DNA of 5,754 nucleotides from assembly GCA_011390855.1 (NCBI GenBank), contig JAABRN010000056.1:1-5754 (forward strand), given 5' to 3'. This document shows positions 1 through 5,754 of the stretch, piece after piece. A model generated the notes under the pieces. The model did not search any database. It saw nothing but the letters and a program-made list of their open reading frames with translations, and was not told where the DNA came from. The stretch's first letter is position 1, and the number at the start of each line of letters is the position of its first letter. The translations under genes and the position numbers were made by a program. Source of the DNA: Hydrogenophaga sp. (GTDB taxonomy: Bacteria; Pseudomonadota; Gammaproteobacteria; Burkholderiales; Burkholderiaceae_C).

Positions 1-727
1 CACCGCCGTAACGTGTGCTGGCGCAGGCATTCGCCAGGGTGTGGCTGCCGACCGAATCGACCACGCCGATCCAACGCTCCTTCTGCAATGGCTTGCCAGG
101 CTCGCTCAAGGACCCTCGGTCGATGACTTCAGTGGCGCCCAGTGCCTTGAGGTGTGCAGCCTCTTCCGGCCGTCCAGTGGACGCCACCACGGTGTGACCG
201 AGATGGGCCAGCAAGGCGATCGCCACACTGCCCACGCCGCCATTGGCACCTGTGACCAGCACTTCGCCGCTGCCCGGTGCCACGCCGGCGTCTGCCCAAT
301 GCTTTTGCAGCGCCTGAACACACAGCATGGCCGTGTAGCCGGCGGTACCGATGGCCATGGCGTCGCGTGCACTGAAAGCTTTGGGCAGGGCCACCAGCCA
401 GTCGCCCTTGACCCGGGCCTGTTGCGCCAGCCCACCCCAATGCGTTTCGCCCACGCCAAACCCATTGAGCAACACCCGATCGCCTGCGACCCAGCGGGGG
501 TGCTGGCTGTGGGTCACTGTCCCGGCGAAGTCGATGCCGGGCACCATGGGGAAATTGCGCACCACAGGCGAGCGACCGGTGATGGCGAGGCCGTCCTTGT
601 AGTTGATCGTCGAGTACTCGACCGCCACGGTCACGTCTCCAGCCGAAGGCAATTCAGCCTCTTCGAGTTCGGTCACGGCGCAGCGGTAGCCGCTGGCGGG
701 CTTGGTGATCAGCAGGGCTTTGAACAT
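1..727 (-). CDS. acuI: AcuI/YhdH-type acrylyl-CoA reductase (MDR family), 3'-truncated by window edge
   Basis: This is a zinc-independent medium-chain dehydrogenase/reductase of the YhdH/AcuI branch. Characterised members reduce acrylyl-CoA to propionyl-CoA with NADPH in the cytoplasm. The frame is open from the ATG at 727 to the left edge, giving 242 whole codons; the family is usually about 325-330 aa, so roughly the last quarter is missing. Visible signatures are NYKDGL (residues 42-47), the GroES-like segment MVPGIDFAGTV (61-71), GTAGYTAML (127-135), and the Rossmann nucleotide-binding loop VTGANGGVGSVA (158-169), followed by ASTGRPEEAAHLKALGA (182-198). The start is supported by AAGGA six bases upstream. 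It is the third gene of a minus-strand unit, 60 bp after the small membrane protein gene. The family assignment is firm; acrylyl-CoA as the actual substrate is inferred from the family, and another short enoyl-CoA or quinone-like substrate is possible. Confidence 0.9.
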   Translation of the reverse strand, partial: MFKALLITKPASGYRCAVTELEEAELPSAGDVTVAVEYSTINYKDGLAITGRSPVVRNFPMVPGIDFAGTVTHSQHPRWVAGDRVLLNGFGVGETHWGGLAQQARVKGDWLVALPKAFSARDAMAIGTAGYTAMLCVQALQKHWADAGVAPGSGEVLVTGANGGVGSVAIALLAHLGHTVVASTGRPEEAAHLKALGATEVIDRGSLSEPGKPLQKERWIGVVDSVGSHTLANACASTRYGG

Positions 728-787
728 GAACAATCCTTGGTTTTTTGATACTGGCGAGTAATGGCGAAGGCGCCCAATAGCAAACGC

Positions 788-1036
788 TCAGGGCGTCTCC
801 GGTTCAGGGCCTTCACGCCACAGGCGAACGGCCAGCCACCAGCCCAGACCGGCGTTGGTCAAGGCCAGCAGGCTCAGAAGCAAGCGCAGGCCGTCGGCCG
901 GCTGGGCCAGGTGAATGAACCAGACAATGCCCGACGACAGAAGGTTGAGGGCCACCATGGCCCAGAACAGGCCGCGACGGGGTTGCCAGATTCGGGAAAC
1001 CGATTGCCATTCGAATTGCATGGGGCGAATGATCAC
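788..1036 (-). CDS. Small two-helix membrane protein of unknown function
   Basis: This 82-aa protein is not recognised as a named family. It has a short basic/aromatic N-terminus (QFEWQSVSRIWQPRR) and two hydrophobic stretches at about residues 22-42 (FWAMVALNLLSSGIVWFIHL) and 50-72 (RLLLSLLALTNAGLGWWLAV). A charged tail ending REGPEPETP follows. This suggests a helical hairpin in the inner membrane. The chosen start is GTG at 1036, with a weak GGA seven to nine bases upstream; an internal ATG at 1021 would give 77 aa but has no visible ribosome binding site. It lies on the coding strand between the acyl-CoA ligase gene (39 bp upstream) and acuI (60 bp downstream), so it is probably co-transcribed with both. 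A typical membrane-protein composition and this operon position support a real gene. No catalytic motif is visible and no function can be assigned. Confidence 0.72.
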   Translation of the reverse strand: MIIRPMQFEWQSVSRIWQPRRGLFWAMVALNLLSSGIVWFIHLAQPADGLRLLLSLLALTNAGLGWWLAVRLWREGPEPETP

Positions 1037-1075
1037 ATGGTTTCCGTTGGCCCTGTCAAGAGCAGGCTCCTGGGC

Positions 1076-2821
1076 TCACTGTGCCGCGCCAGTGGTTTCT
1101 TTTCTGGCCTCCTGCTCCTGCAGCAGGCGCCACATCACCTTGCCGCTTCCGCTCTTGGGCAAGGCGTCTACAAAAGCCACGGTGCGTGGGCATTTGTAGA
1201 CCGCCATGTGTTCGCGGCACCAGTCGACGATGTCCTGTTCGGTGGTGTGTCCGCGCGCCGCATCACGCAACACCACCACGGCCTTCACGCTCTCGCCCCG
1301 GTAGCCATCGAGCGTGGCGATCACGCAAGCCTCGGCGATGGCCGGGTGGCGGAACATCAGCGTTTCCACCTCGGCCGGCCAGACCTTGAAGCCACTGGCG
1401 TTGATCATGCGCTTGAGCCGGTCGGTGATGAAGAAATAGCCATCTTCGTCGACACGACCCAGGTCACCCGAGCGGAAATAGCGCTCACCTGCGAAGGTGA
1501 CGAATGCCGCTTCGCTGGCCTCCGGTCGTTTCCAGTAGCCCGAAAACACCATGGGCCCGCGAATGATGATCTCGCCCGCCTCGCCCACCGGCATTTCCTG
1601 CAAGGTGTCGGGGTCGACCACGCGCGCATCTGCGCTCATGAAAGGAATACCCAGACACTGCTGCTTGGGCGCATCGGGCGGGTTGTTGTGCGAAGGCGCG
1701 GCGGTTTCCGTCAGTCCGTATCCCTCCGAGTAACGCAGCCCGTATTGTTCAAACAGACGCTGGGCCACTGCCTGCGGCATGGCCGCACCGCCACCACCAA
1801 TGAGCTTGAGGCTGGACAGGTCGAACTGCGCAAAGTTCGGGCTGGCCAGCAGGTCGATCACCATGGTGGGTATGTTGGCCCAGTGGGTCACACGCCAATG
1901 CGAGATGAGACGGCCTGCGAGTTCGCGGTCCCAGCGCGGCATGAGCACCATCGTGGCACCCGAATACACGCCACTGTGCATGCCCACCACCATGCCGGTG
2001 ATGTGAAACATGGGCACCACGAGCAGTGCGATGTTCTCGGCCGAACCATTGCCCCAGAGGCTGCCGGCCACCGCGTTGTGCATCACGCTGGCGTGCGTGT
2101 GCATGCATCCCTTGGGCAGACCGGTGGTGCCACTGGTGTAGGGCAAAACCGACAGGTGCTCGGGAGAGCGGTCGTGCGCGGGCGCCAGGTCGGTGCAGGA
2201 CAGCGCATCGGCCCAGTCGGCCACGGTGCCACCGGGCAGTTCTGGTGTGGTGTGGCGCTGCAGCAGCCAGTTCACCCACGGCGGCGGTACTTCGGCCTGC
2301 GGGCCCATGGCATCGTGGTAGTGGGCCACCACGAGGTGCTGCAGGCGCTGGTCTTCAGGCAGTTCGGCATTGGCCTGGAGCAGCTCAGGAGCCAGGTCGG
2401 CGGCCGCCACGGCCACGCGCGCATCCGGATCTGTGATGTAGTGCTTGAGTTCTTCGGCCTTGTTCATGGGGTTGACCGGGACCACCACGGCATTGGCACG
2501 CAGGATGGCGAAATGCGCCACCACCCACTGCGGGCAATTCTGCATCAGCAAGATCACCCGGTCTCCCGCCTTGACGCCCTGGGCATGCAGGTGAGCGGCC
2601 ATGCGCTCGGCCTGTTCAAAGAGCTCGCGGTAGGTGAGCACCTGGTCAAAAAACACCAGCGCCGCCTTGTCCGGGTAGCGCTGGGCGCTCACCAGCAGGT
2701 TGAACCACAGCGATGTGGCAGGCGGTGTGAGGCGATGCGGCAGGCGCGTGGGCCAGAAACGGTGGTGTGGTCGTTCGGGGGCGAGGACGGGTGTCGCCCC
2801 GGGCGGTGTTGGGGTGTTCAT
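1076..2821 (-). CDS. AMP-forming acyl-CoA synthetase (long/medium-chain fatty-acid-CoA ligase type)
   Basis: This 581-aa enzyme of the ANL superfamily activates a carboxylic acid with ATP to an acyl-adenylate and then an acyl-CoA. All core motifs are intact: P-loop A3 YTSGTTGLPKG (228-238), A5 YGLTETA (368-374), A7 SGDLG (451-455), the hinge/A8 region DRLKRMINASGFKVWPAEVE (467-486), and A10 PKSGSGKVMW (555-564) with the catalytic lysine at about 561. Length fits fatty-acyl-CoA ligases. The start is the ATG at 2821, preceded by AGGAGA six bases upstream; the frame stays open 39 codons further, to 2938, but that extension has no comparable ribosome binding site and no family-like sequence. There is no signal peptide, so it is probably cytoplasmic or peripherally membrane-bound. 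It is the first gene of the unit leading to the small membrane protein and the AcuI-type reductase, which suggests an acyl-CoA pathway. Chain length and substrate cannot be read from the sequence; medium-chain or aromatic acids remain possible. Confidence 0.93.
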   Translation of the reverse strand: MNTPTPPGATPVLAPERPHHRFWPTRLPHRLTPPATSLWFNLLVSAQRYPDKAALVFFDQVLTYRELFEQAERMAAHLHAQGVKAGDRVILLMQNCPQWVVAHFAILRANAVVVPVNPMNKAEELKHYITDPDARVAVAAADLAPELLQANAELPEDQRLQHLVVAHYHDAMGPQAEVPPPWVNWLLQRHTTPELPGGTVADWADALSCTDLAPAHDRSPEHLSVLPYTSGTTGLPKGCMHTHASVMHNAVAGSLWGNGSAENIALLVVPMFHITGMVVGMHSGVYSGATMVLMPRWDRELAGRLISHWRVTHWANIPTMVIDLLASPNFAQFDLSSLKLIGGGGAAMPQAVAQRLFEQYGLRYSEGYGLTETAAPSHNNPPDAPKQQCLGIPFMSADARVVDPDTLQEMPVGEAGEIIIRGPMVFSGYWKRPEASEAAFVTFAGERYFRSGDLGRVDEDGYFFITDRLKRMINASGFKVWPAEVETLMFRHPAIAEACVIATLDGYRGESVKAVVVLRDAARGHTTEQDIVDWCREHMAVYKCPRTVAFVDALPKSGSGKVMWRLLQEQEARKETTGAAQ

Positions 2822-2966
2822 GCGATGTCTCCTGTTGCCACTGTTTTGAACGGAGGATACGTGGGCTTGCGCTGCATCAAAAATCCGGCTTGTCGCGCGC
2901 GGGACCAACCGTGCCGCTTCCCGCTCAATCGCCCACACCCGTCTTCAGACAAGTCGCCTGATGGCT

Positions 2967-2982
2967 TGGCACGGAACCTGCA
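2967..2982 (+). promoter_or_regulatory. Sigma-54 (RpoN) -24/-12 promoter for the aap operon
   Basis: The sequence TGGCACGGAACCTGCA matches the consensus TGGCACG-N4-TTGCA at every defined position except one (C in place of the first T of the -12 element). The invariant GG (2968-2969) and GC (2980-2981) have the required 10-bp separation. The predicted transcription start is near 2993, giving a leader of about 180 nt before aapJ. Such promoters need an AAA+ activator; for an amino acid transporter NtrC is the natural candidate. The motif is read directly; its activity is inferred. Confidence 0.75.
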
Positions 2983-3106
2983 TAAGTTTCAAGCGGGGGC
3001 CGGCCAACAGCCGGTGCGATGGCGTCATGAATTATTTGCATGGCCCAACCTCGTAAACCCCGATGCTCGGCCCAATCGGCCGGGGATAAAGTCGCTTGGC
3101 GGCAAA

Positions 3107-3131
3107 GTTACGCACATTTACGGTGCGTAAC
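3107..3131. promoter_or_regulatory. Perfect 9-bp inverted repeat, candidate NtrC-like operator or leader hairpin
   Basis: Arms GTTACGCAC (3107-3115) and GTGCGTAAC (3123-3131) are exactly complementary around a 7-nt centre. The inner part reads GCAC-N7-GTGC, the spacing of the enterobacterial NtrC site (GCACY-N5-GGTGC), with one mismatch at the fifth base. A direct repeat TTACG recurs 10 bp apart (3108 and 3118). The site lies downstream of the sigma-54 promoter, at about +126, and 33 bp before the aapJ ribosome binding site. It could bind a dimeric regulator or fold as an RNA hairpin in the leader. The symmetry is certain, the role is not. Confidence 0.6.
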
Positions 3132-3175
3132 CAGACCGACAGACAAACACCCAAACCACAAATTGGAGAGACCTG

Positions 3176-4204
3176 ATGAAATTGAAAACCCTGAAACTGA
3201 CCGCCCTGGGCCTGAGTGCAGCCGCCACCATGGTGAGCATGCCTGCCCATGCTGGCAAGGACCTCGACGCGATCAAGTCGCGCGGCACCTTGGTATGTGG
3301 AGTCAGTACCGGTCTGGCAGGCTTTTCAGCCGCCGACAGCCAGGGCAAATGGAGCGGGCTTGATGTGGACGTGTGCCGCTCGGTGGCAGCCGCCGTTCTG
3401 GGCGACGCCGAAAAGGTGCGCTATGTGCCCCTGAATGCCGCACAGCGATTCACCGCCCTGCAGTCAGGCGAAGTGGACCTGCTGCCCCGCAACACCACCT
3501 GGACCCTGACCCGCGATGCCACGCTGGGCCTGCACTTCACCGGCGTGAACTTCTATGACGGCCAGGGCTTCATGGTCCCCAAGAGCCTGAATGTGAAGAG
3601 TGCCAAGGACCTCAAGGGCGCCACGGTTTGCGTGCAGTCCGGCACCACGACCGAGCTCAACCTGAGTGACTACTCGCGTGCCAACAACCTGAACCTGCGC
3701 CCTGTGGTGTTCGCCGAGCTGGCCGCCACCAACGCTGCCTACTTTGCTGGTCGCTGCCAGGCCTACACCACGGACGCATCAGGCCTGGCCTCGATTCGCT
3801 CCAAGGAAGCCGCCAAGCCAGACGATCACATGATCCTGCCAGAACTGATTTCCAAAGAACCCCTCGGCCCTTCCGTGCGTCGTGGTGACGACGAGTTCTT
3901 TGCCATCGTGAAGTGGGTTGGCTACGCGCTGCTGGAAGCAGAAGAACTGGGCATCACAGCCGCCAATGTGGACCAGATGCGCAAGGACAGCAAGAACCCC
4001 AGCGTGCTGCGCCTGCTGGGTGGCGGCACCGAGGACACTGGCAAGCTGCTGGGCCTGGACAAGGAATGGGCCGTTCGCGCCATCAAGGCCGTGGGCAACT
4101 ACGGTGAAAGCTACGAGCGCAATATCACCCCGATCGGCCTGCCACGCGGCGTGAACGCGCTGTGGAACAAGGGCGGCCTGATGTACCCCATGCCTGCTCG
4201 CTGA
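3176..4204 (+). CDS. aapJ: General L-amino acid ABC transporter, periplasmic substrate-binding protein
   Basis: This 342-aa family-3 solute-binding protein captures amino acids in the periplasm and delivers them to the AapQM permease. The N-terminus is a Sec signal peptide: basic MKLKTLK, a hydrophobic core, then SMPAHA with probable cleavage after Ala26. No lipobox cysteine is seen. Family signatures are GLDVDVCRSVAAAVLGD (61-77), RFTALQSGEVDLLPRNTTWTLTRD (91-114) and VCVQSGTTTE (151-160). By analogy with HisJ, Arg113 probably contacts the ligand carboxylate and Asp200 (in YTTDASGLAS) its amino group. The length equals that of known AapJ proteins. The ATG at 3176 has GGAGAG five bases upstream. 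It is the first gene of the operon and is followed after 92 bp by aapQ, with a strong hairpin between them. Broad amino acid specificity is inferred from the family; a narrower acidic or polar preference is possible. Confidence 0.95.
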   Translation: MKLKTLKLTALGLSAAATMVSMPAHAGKDLDAIKSRGTLVCGVSTGLAGFSAADSQGKWSGLDVDVCRSVAAAVLGDAEKVRYVPLNAAQRFTALQSGEVDLLPRNTTWTLTRDATLGLHFTGVNFYDGQGFMVPKSLNVKSAKDLKGATVCVQSGTTTELNLSDYSRANNLNLRPVVFAELAATNAAYFAGRCQAYTTDASGLASIRSKEAAKPDDHMILPELISKEPLGPSVRRGDDEFFAIVKWVGYALLEAEELGITAANVDQMRKDSKNPSVLRLLGGGTEDTGKLLGLDKEWAVRAIKAVGNYGESYERNITPIGLPRGVNALWNKGGLMYPMPAR

Positions 4205-4221
4205 TTTTTCAGCTTGGGTTG

Positions 4222-4254
4222 ACAACGCCGGCTTGGATTTCCTGCCGGCGTTGT
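4222..4254 (+). terminator. Intercistronic 11-bp stem-loop between aapJ and aapQ (partial terminator or mRNA 3'-end stabiliser)
   Basis: Arms ACAACGCCGGC (4222-4232) and GCCGGCGTTGT (4244-4254) are perfectly complementary, with an 11-nt loop and further G-U pairs outside. The structure begins 17 nt after the aapJ stop codon. The bases after it (TGCATC) are not a run of T, so full intrinsic termination is unlikely. Hairpins at this position in binding-protein-dependent operons often protect the upstream message from 3' exonucleases or reduce read-through, giving excess binding protein. The structure is seen; that role is inferred. Confidence 0.72.
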
Positions 4255-4275
4255 TGCATCTGGGGTTCCTTCCCC

Positions 4276-4299
4276 CTCCTCCTTCAGGAGACTTTCTTG
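4276..4299 (+). promoter_or_regulatory. aapQ ribosome binding site with self-complementary CTCCT tract and TTG start
   Basis: AGGAG at 4286-4290 lies six bases before the TTG at 4297 and decides the start of aapQ. Immediately upstream, CTCCT at 4276-4280 can pair with the same AGGAG across a 5-nt loop, or CTCC at 4279-4282 can pair with GGAG. Either short stem could partly mask the site. Weak initiation would fit the lower need for permease than for binding protein. Confidence 0.6.
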
Positions 4300-5475
4300 A
4301 ATTCCACCATCAAACCTCCACGACCACCCTGGTCGTGGCGCAGCCGCGCCGCACGCGGGCTTATTTACCAGGCCATCGCCCTGGTCCTGATTGGCCTGGG
4401 TGTCTGGTTCCTGGCATACAACACCCAGGAAAACATGCGCATTCGCGGCATTCAGAGCGGTTTCGACTTCCTGGGTGCAACGGCCGGTTTCGACATCGGC
4501 GAAACCATGGTCGCTTATGACCCCAGCGAGACCTATGGCAAAGCCATCTGGGTCGGTGTGCTCAACACCCTTCGGGTCGCTGTCATCGGCATCATCCTCA
4601 CCACCATCCTGGGCGTGCTGCTGGGTGTGGGCCGCTTTTCGCGCAACGGCCTGGTGCGCGGCATCTGCTACGGCTACGTGGAACTGTTCCGCAACGTGCC
4701 CATCCTGCTGCAGATGCTCATGTGGTACCTGTTCTTCGTGGAAGTCCTGCCCCCGCCGGGCGATGCCTGGAACGTGGCCGACCTGTTCTACCTGAGCAAG
4801 GACGGATTCGCCTTCCCCCGCCCCATGCAGGGCACGGGCTACATGGTGATGCTCGCTGGCCTGATCGCTGGCGTGGTGCTCGCGTGGGTCTGGCGACGCT
4901 GGGCTCTGAAGGAATTTGAAAATACCGGGCGGCTGCGCAATCCGGGCTGGCCCACACTGGGCATCATCGCCGGCTGCACCTTCCTGGGCTGGCTCGGTGG
5001 TGGCATGCCCACCGAATGGGCCATACCGGAAGCTGGCCGCTTCATGATCGAAGGCGGCGGCAGTGTTTCGCCCGAATTCATGGCGGTGCTCATCAGCCTC
5101 ACGTTCTACACCGCTGCCTTCGTGGCCGAGGTGGTGCGCGGCGGCATCCAGTCGGTGAGCCTGGGCCAGAAGGAAGCGTCGGCGGCACTGGGTCTGGCAC
5201 CGCGCCAGACCATGAACCTGGTGGTACTGCCTCAGGCCATGCGCGTGATCATTCCGCCACTGACCAACCAGTACCTCAACCTGACCAAAAATTCATCGCT
5301 GGCGGTGGCTGTGGGCTACCCCGATGTGGTCTCGATTGCCAACACCACGCTGAACCAGTCAGGGCGCGCGGTGGAATGTATCGCCATCATCATGCTGGTG
5401 TACCTGAGCACCTCCCTGTCCACGTCGTTGTTCATGAATTGGTACAACGACCGCATGGCCATCAAGGAAAGGTAG
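4297..5475 (+). CDS. aapQ: General L-amino acid ABC transporter, first permease subunit
   Basis: This 392-aa inner-membrane permease pairs with AapM to form the channel for amino acids delivered by AapJ. A hydrophobic helix sits at about residues 21-41. The HisM/GlnP-type permease domain follows from about 86 (GVLNTLRVAVIGIILTTILGVLLG) with ELFRNVPILLQMLMWYLFF at 129-147. A long insert with extra helices (about 182-235) is typical of AapQ and explains why it exceeds the 220-250 aa of simple family permeases. The EAA loop that docks to the ATPase is intact (EASAALGLAPRQTMNLVVLP, 293-312). The frame is open from 4162, overlapping aapJ, but the start is TTG at 4297: it has AGGAG at proper spacing, and the first downstream ATG lies after the first helix. 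It ends 4 bp before aapM. Confidence 0.93.
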   Translation: MNSTIKPPRPPWSWRSRAARGLIYQAIALVLIGLGVWFLAYNTQENMRIRGIQSGFDFLGATAGFDIGETMVAYDPSETYGKAIWVGVLNTLRVAVIGIILTTILGVLLGVGRFSRNGLVRGICYGYVELFRNVPILLQMLMWYLFFVEVLPPPGDAWNVADLFYLSKDGFAFPRPMQGTGYMVMLAGLIAGVVLAWVWRRWALKEFENTGRLRNPGWPTLGIIAGCTFLGWLGGGMPTEWAIPEAGRFMIEGGGSVSPEFMAVLISLTFYTAAFVAEVVRGGIQSVSLGQKEASAALGLAPRQTMNLVVLPQAMRVIIPPLTNQYLNLTKNSSLAVAVGYPDVVSIANTTLNQSGRAVECIAIIMLVYLSTSLSTSLFMNWYNDRMAIKER

Positions 5476-5479
5476 CCCC

Positions 5480-5754
5480 ATGTCCGATACCTTTGTGCCC
5501 ATTCCCGCGCGACCCTCGCCGGTGCGCACCAACGGCCTTGTGCCCTGGATCCGCACCAACATGTTTGCTGACTGGCGCAGCAGCATCACCTCACTGTTCC
5601 TGCTGGCCCTGGCCATCTATGTGCTGCCCAAGCTCTACAGCTGGGGCCTTGGAAATGCCGTCTTCCGTACCGATTCGGAAGCCTGTCAAGCCGTGCGCGG
5701 CACGGGCGCTTGCTGGGGCGTGGTGACGGAAAAGTACCGCCTGATCCTGCTGGG
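5480..5754 (+). CDS. aapM: General L-amino acid ABC transporter, second permease subunit, 3'-truncated by window edge
   Basis: Ninety-one whole codons are present before the right edge; AapM proteins are normally about 380 aa, so only the N-terminal quarter is visible. It has a short cytoplasmic N-terminus, then VRTNGLVPWIRTNMFADWRSS and a first membrane helix at about residues 37-50 (ITSLFLLALAIYVLP). The segment GACWGVVTEKYRLILLG near residues 75-91 is characteristic of AapM and precedes the permease domain in full-length members. The ATG at 5480 lies 4 bp after the aapQ stop codon, and its ribosome binding site (AAGGAAAGG, 5464-5472) overlaps the end of aapQ. This implies translational coupling and near-equal amounts of the two permeases. 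The ATPase gene aapP is expected downstream, outside this window. Confidence 0.92.
   Translation, partial: MSDTFVPIPARPSPVRTNGLVPWIRTNMFADWRSSITSLFLLALAIYVLPKLYSWGLGNAVFRTDSEACQAVRGTGACWGVVTEKYRLILL

Larger units (their letters stand above)
2822..3175. promoter_or_regulatory. Divergent intergenic regulatory region between the acyl-CoA ligase and aapJ
   Basis: This 354-bp stretch separates two divergent genes and holds no convincing coding sequence. On the plus strand it carries a sigma-54-type promoter (2967-2982), a GC-rich leader with short potential hairpins (a 5-bp stem CCGGC/GCCGG at 3000-3014 and CCCCG/CGGGG at 3058-3085), a perfect 9-bp inverted repeat (3107-3131), and the aapJ ribosome binding site GGAGAG at 3165-3170. 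On the minus strand the ligase ribosome binding site lies just upstream of 2821. I could not find a persuasive sigma-70 promoter for the ligase gene. Confidence 0.75.

Noticed and set aside
41..748. A 235-codon plus-strand frame antisense to acuI
   Set aside because: The minus strand encodes an intact MDR reductase over the same bases, and the plus-strand product is low-complexity His/Gly/Ala-rich sequence without domains.
2822..2938. N-terminal extension of the acyl-CoA ligase by 39 codons to an upstream ATG
   Set aside because: The upstream start has no good ribosome binding site, the added residues do not resemble the family, and the ATG at 2821 has AGGAGA at proper spacing.
3014..3042. 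A second sigma-54-like motif (TGGCGT followed by TTTGCA)
   Set aside because: The GG and GC dinucleotides are about 5 bp too far apart for RpoN.
3025..3060. A possible minus-strand sigma-70 promoter (AATAAT-like -10) for the ligase gene
   Set aside because: The -10 matches five of six bases, but no acceptable -35 box lies 16-18 bp upstream, and the leader would be over 200 nt.
761..3130. A 789-codon open frame on the plus strand, antisense to the ligase and small membrane protein genes
   Set aside because: It is rich in His, Arg, Gln and Gly with no recognisable domain, spans three minus-strand features and intergenic DNA, and has the typical look of an antisense frame kept open by high GC. 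The opposite strand encodes a ligase with all catalytic motifs.
4162..4296. Earlier ATG for aapQ overlapping the end of aapJ
   Set aside because: The extension would translate through the aapJ end and the hairpin into non-family sequence, while the TTG at 4297 has a properly spaced AGGAG and gives the usual AapQ N-terminus.

Overview
The window looks like chromosomal DNA from a high-GC betaproteobacterium, most likely Burkholderiales and probably Comamonadaceae-like (Hydrogenophaga, Acidovorax and relatives). This rests on codon usage, on the protein families and on the AapJ/Q/M-type transporter sequences. No taxon-specific marker is present, so it is an inference. No RNA genes, insertion sequences, CRISPR arrays or phage genes were seen.

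The layout is two divergent transcription units around a 354-bp regulatory region (2822-3175). The left unit, on the minus strand, reads from 2821 toward position 1. It encodes an AMP-forming acyl-CoA synthetase (581 aa), a small two-helix membrane protein of unknown function (82 aa, GTG start), and an AcuI/YhdH-type medium-chain NADPH-dependent enoyl/acrylyl-CoA reductase that runs off the left edge. The first and last genes both act on acyl-CoA thioesters, so the unit probably activates and reduces an acyl substrate.

The right unit, on the plus strand, is the start of a general L-amino acid ABC transporter. It encodes a periplasmic binding protein (aapJ), a first permease (aapQ, TTG start) and a second permease (aapM, cut by the right edge). 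The ATPase aapP would be expected just beyond the window.

The most informative parts are non-coding. Upstream of aapJ is a near-perfect sigma-54 (-24/-12) promoter at 2967-2982. About 125 bp downstream of its predicted start is a perfect 9-bp inverted repeat (3107-3131) whose core resembles an NtrC site. Together they suggest nitrogen-regulated expression. Between aapJ and aapQ lies an 11-bp GC-rich hairpin without a U-tract. After it come a CTCCT tract able to mask the aapQ ribosome binding site and then a TTG start. These would all favour more binding protein than permease. I see no clear evidence of a wholly new system; the gene families are known, and the interest is in the regulatory architecture and the small membrane protein.
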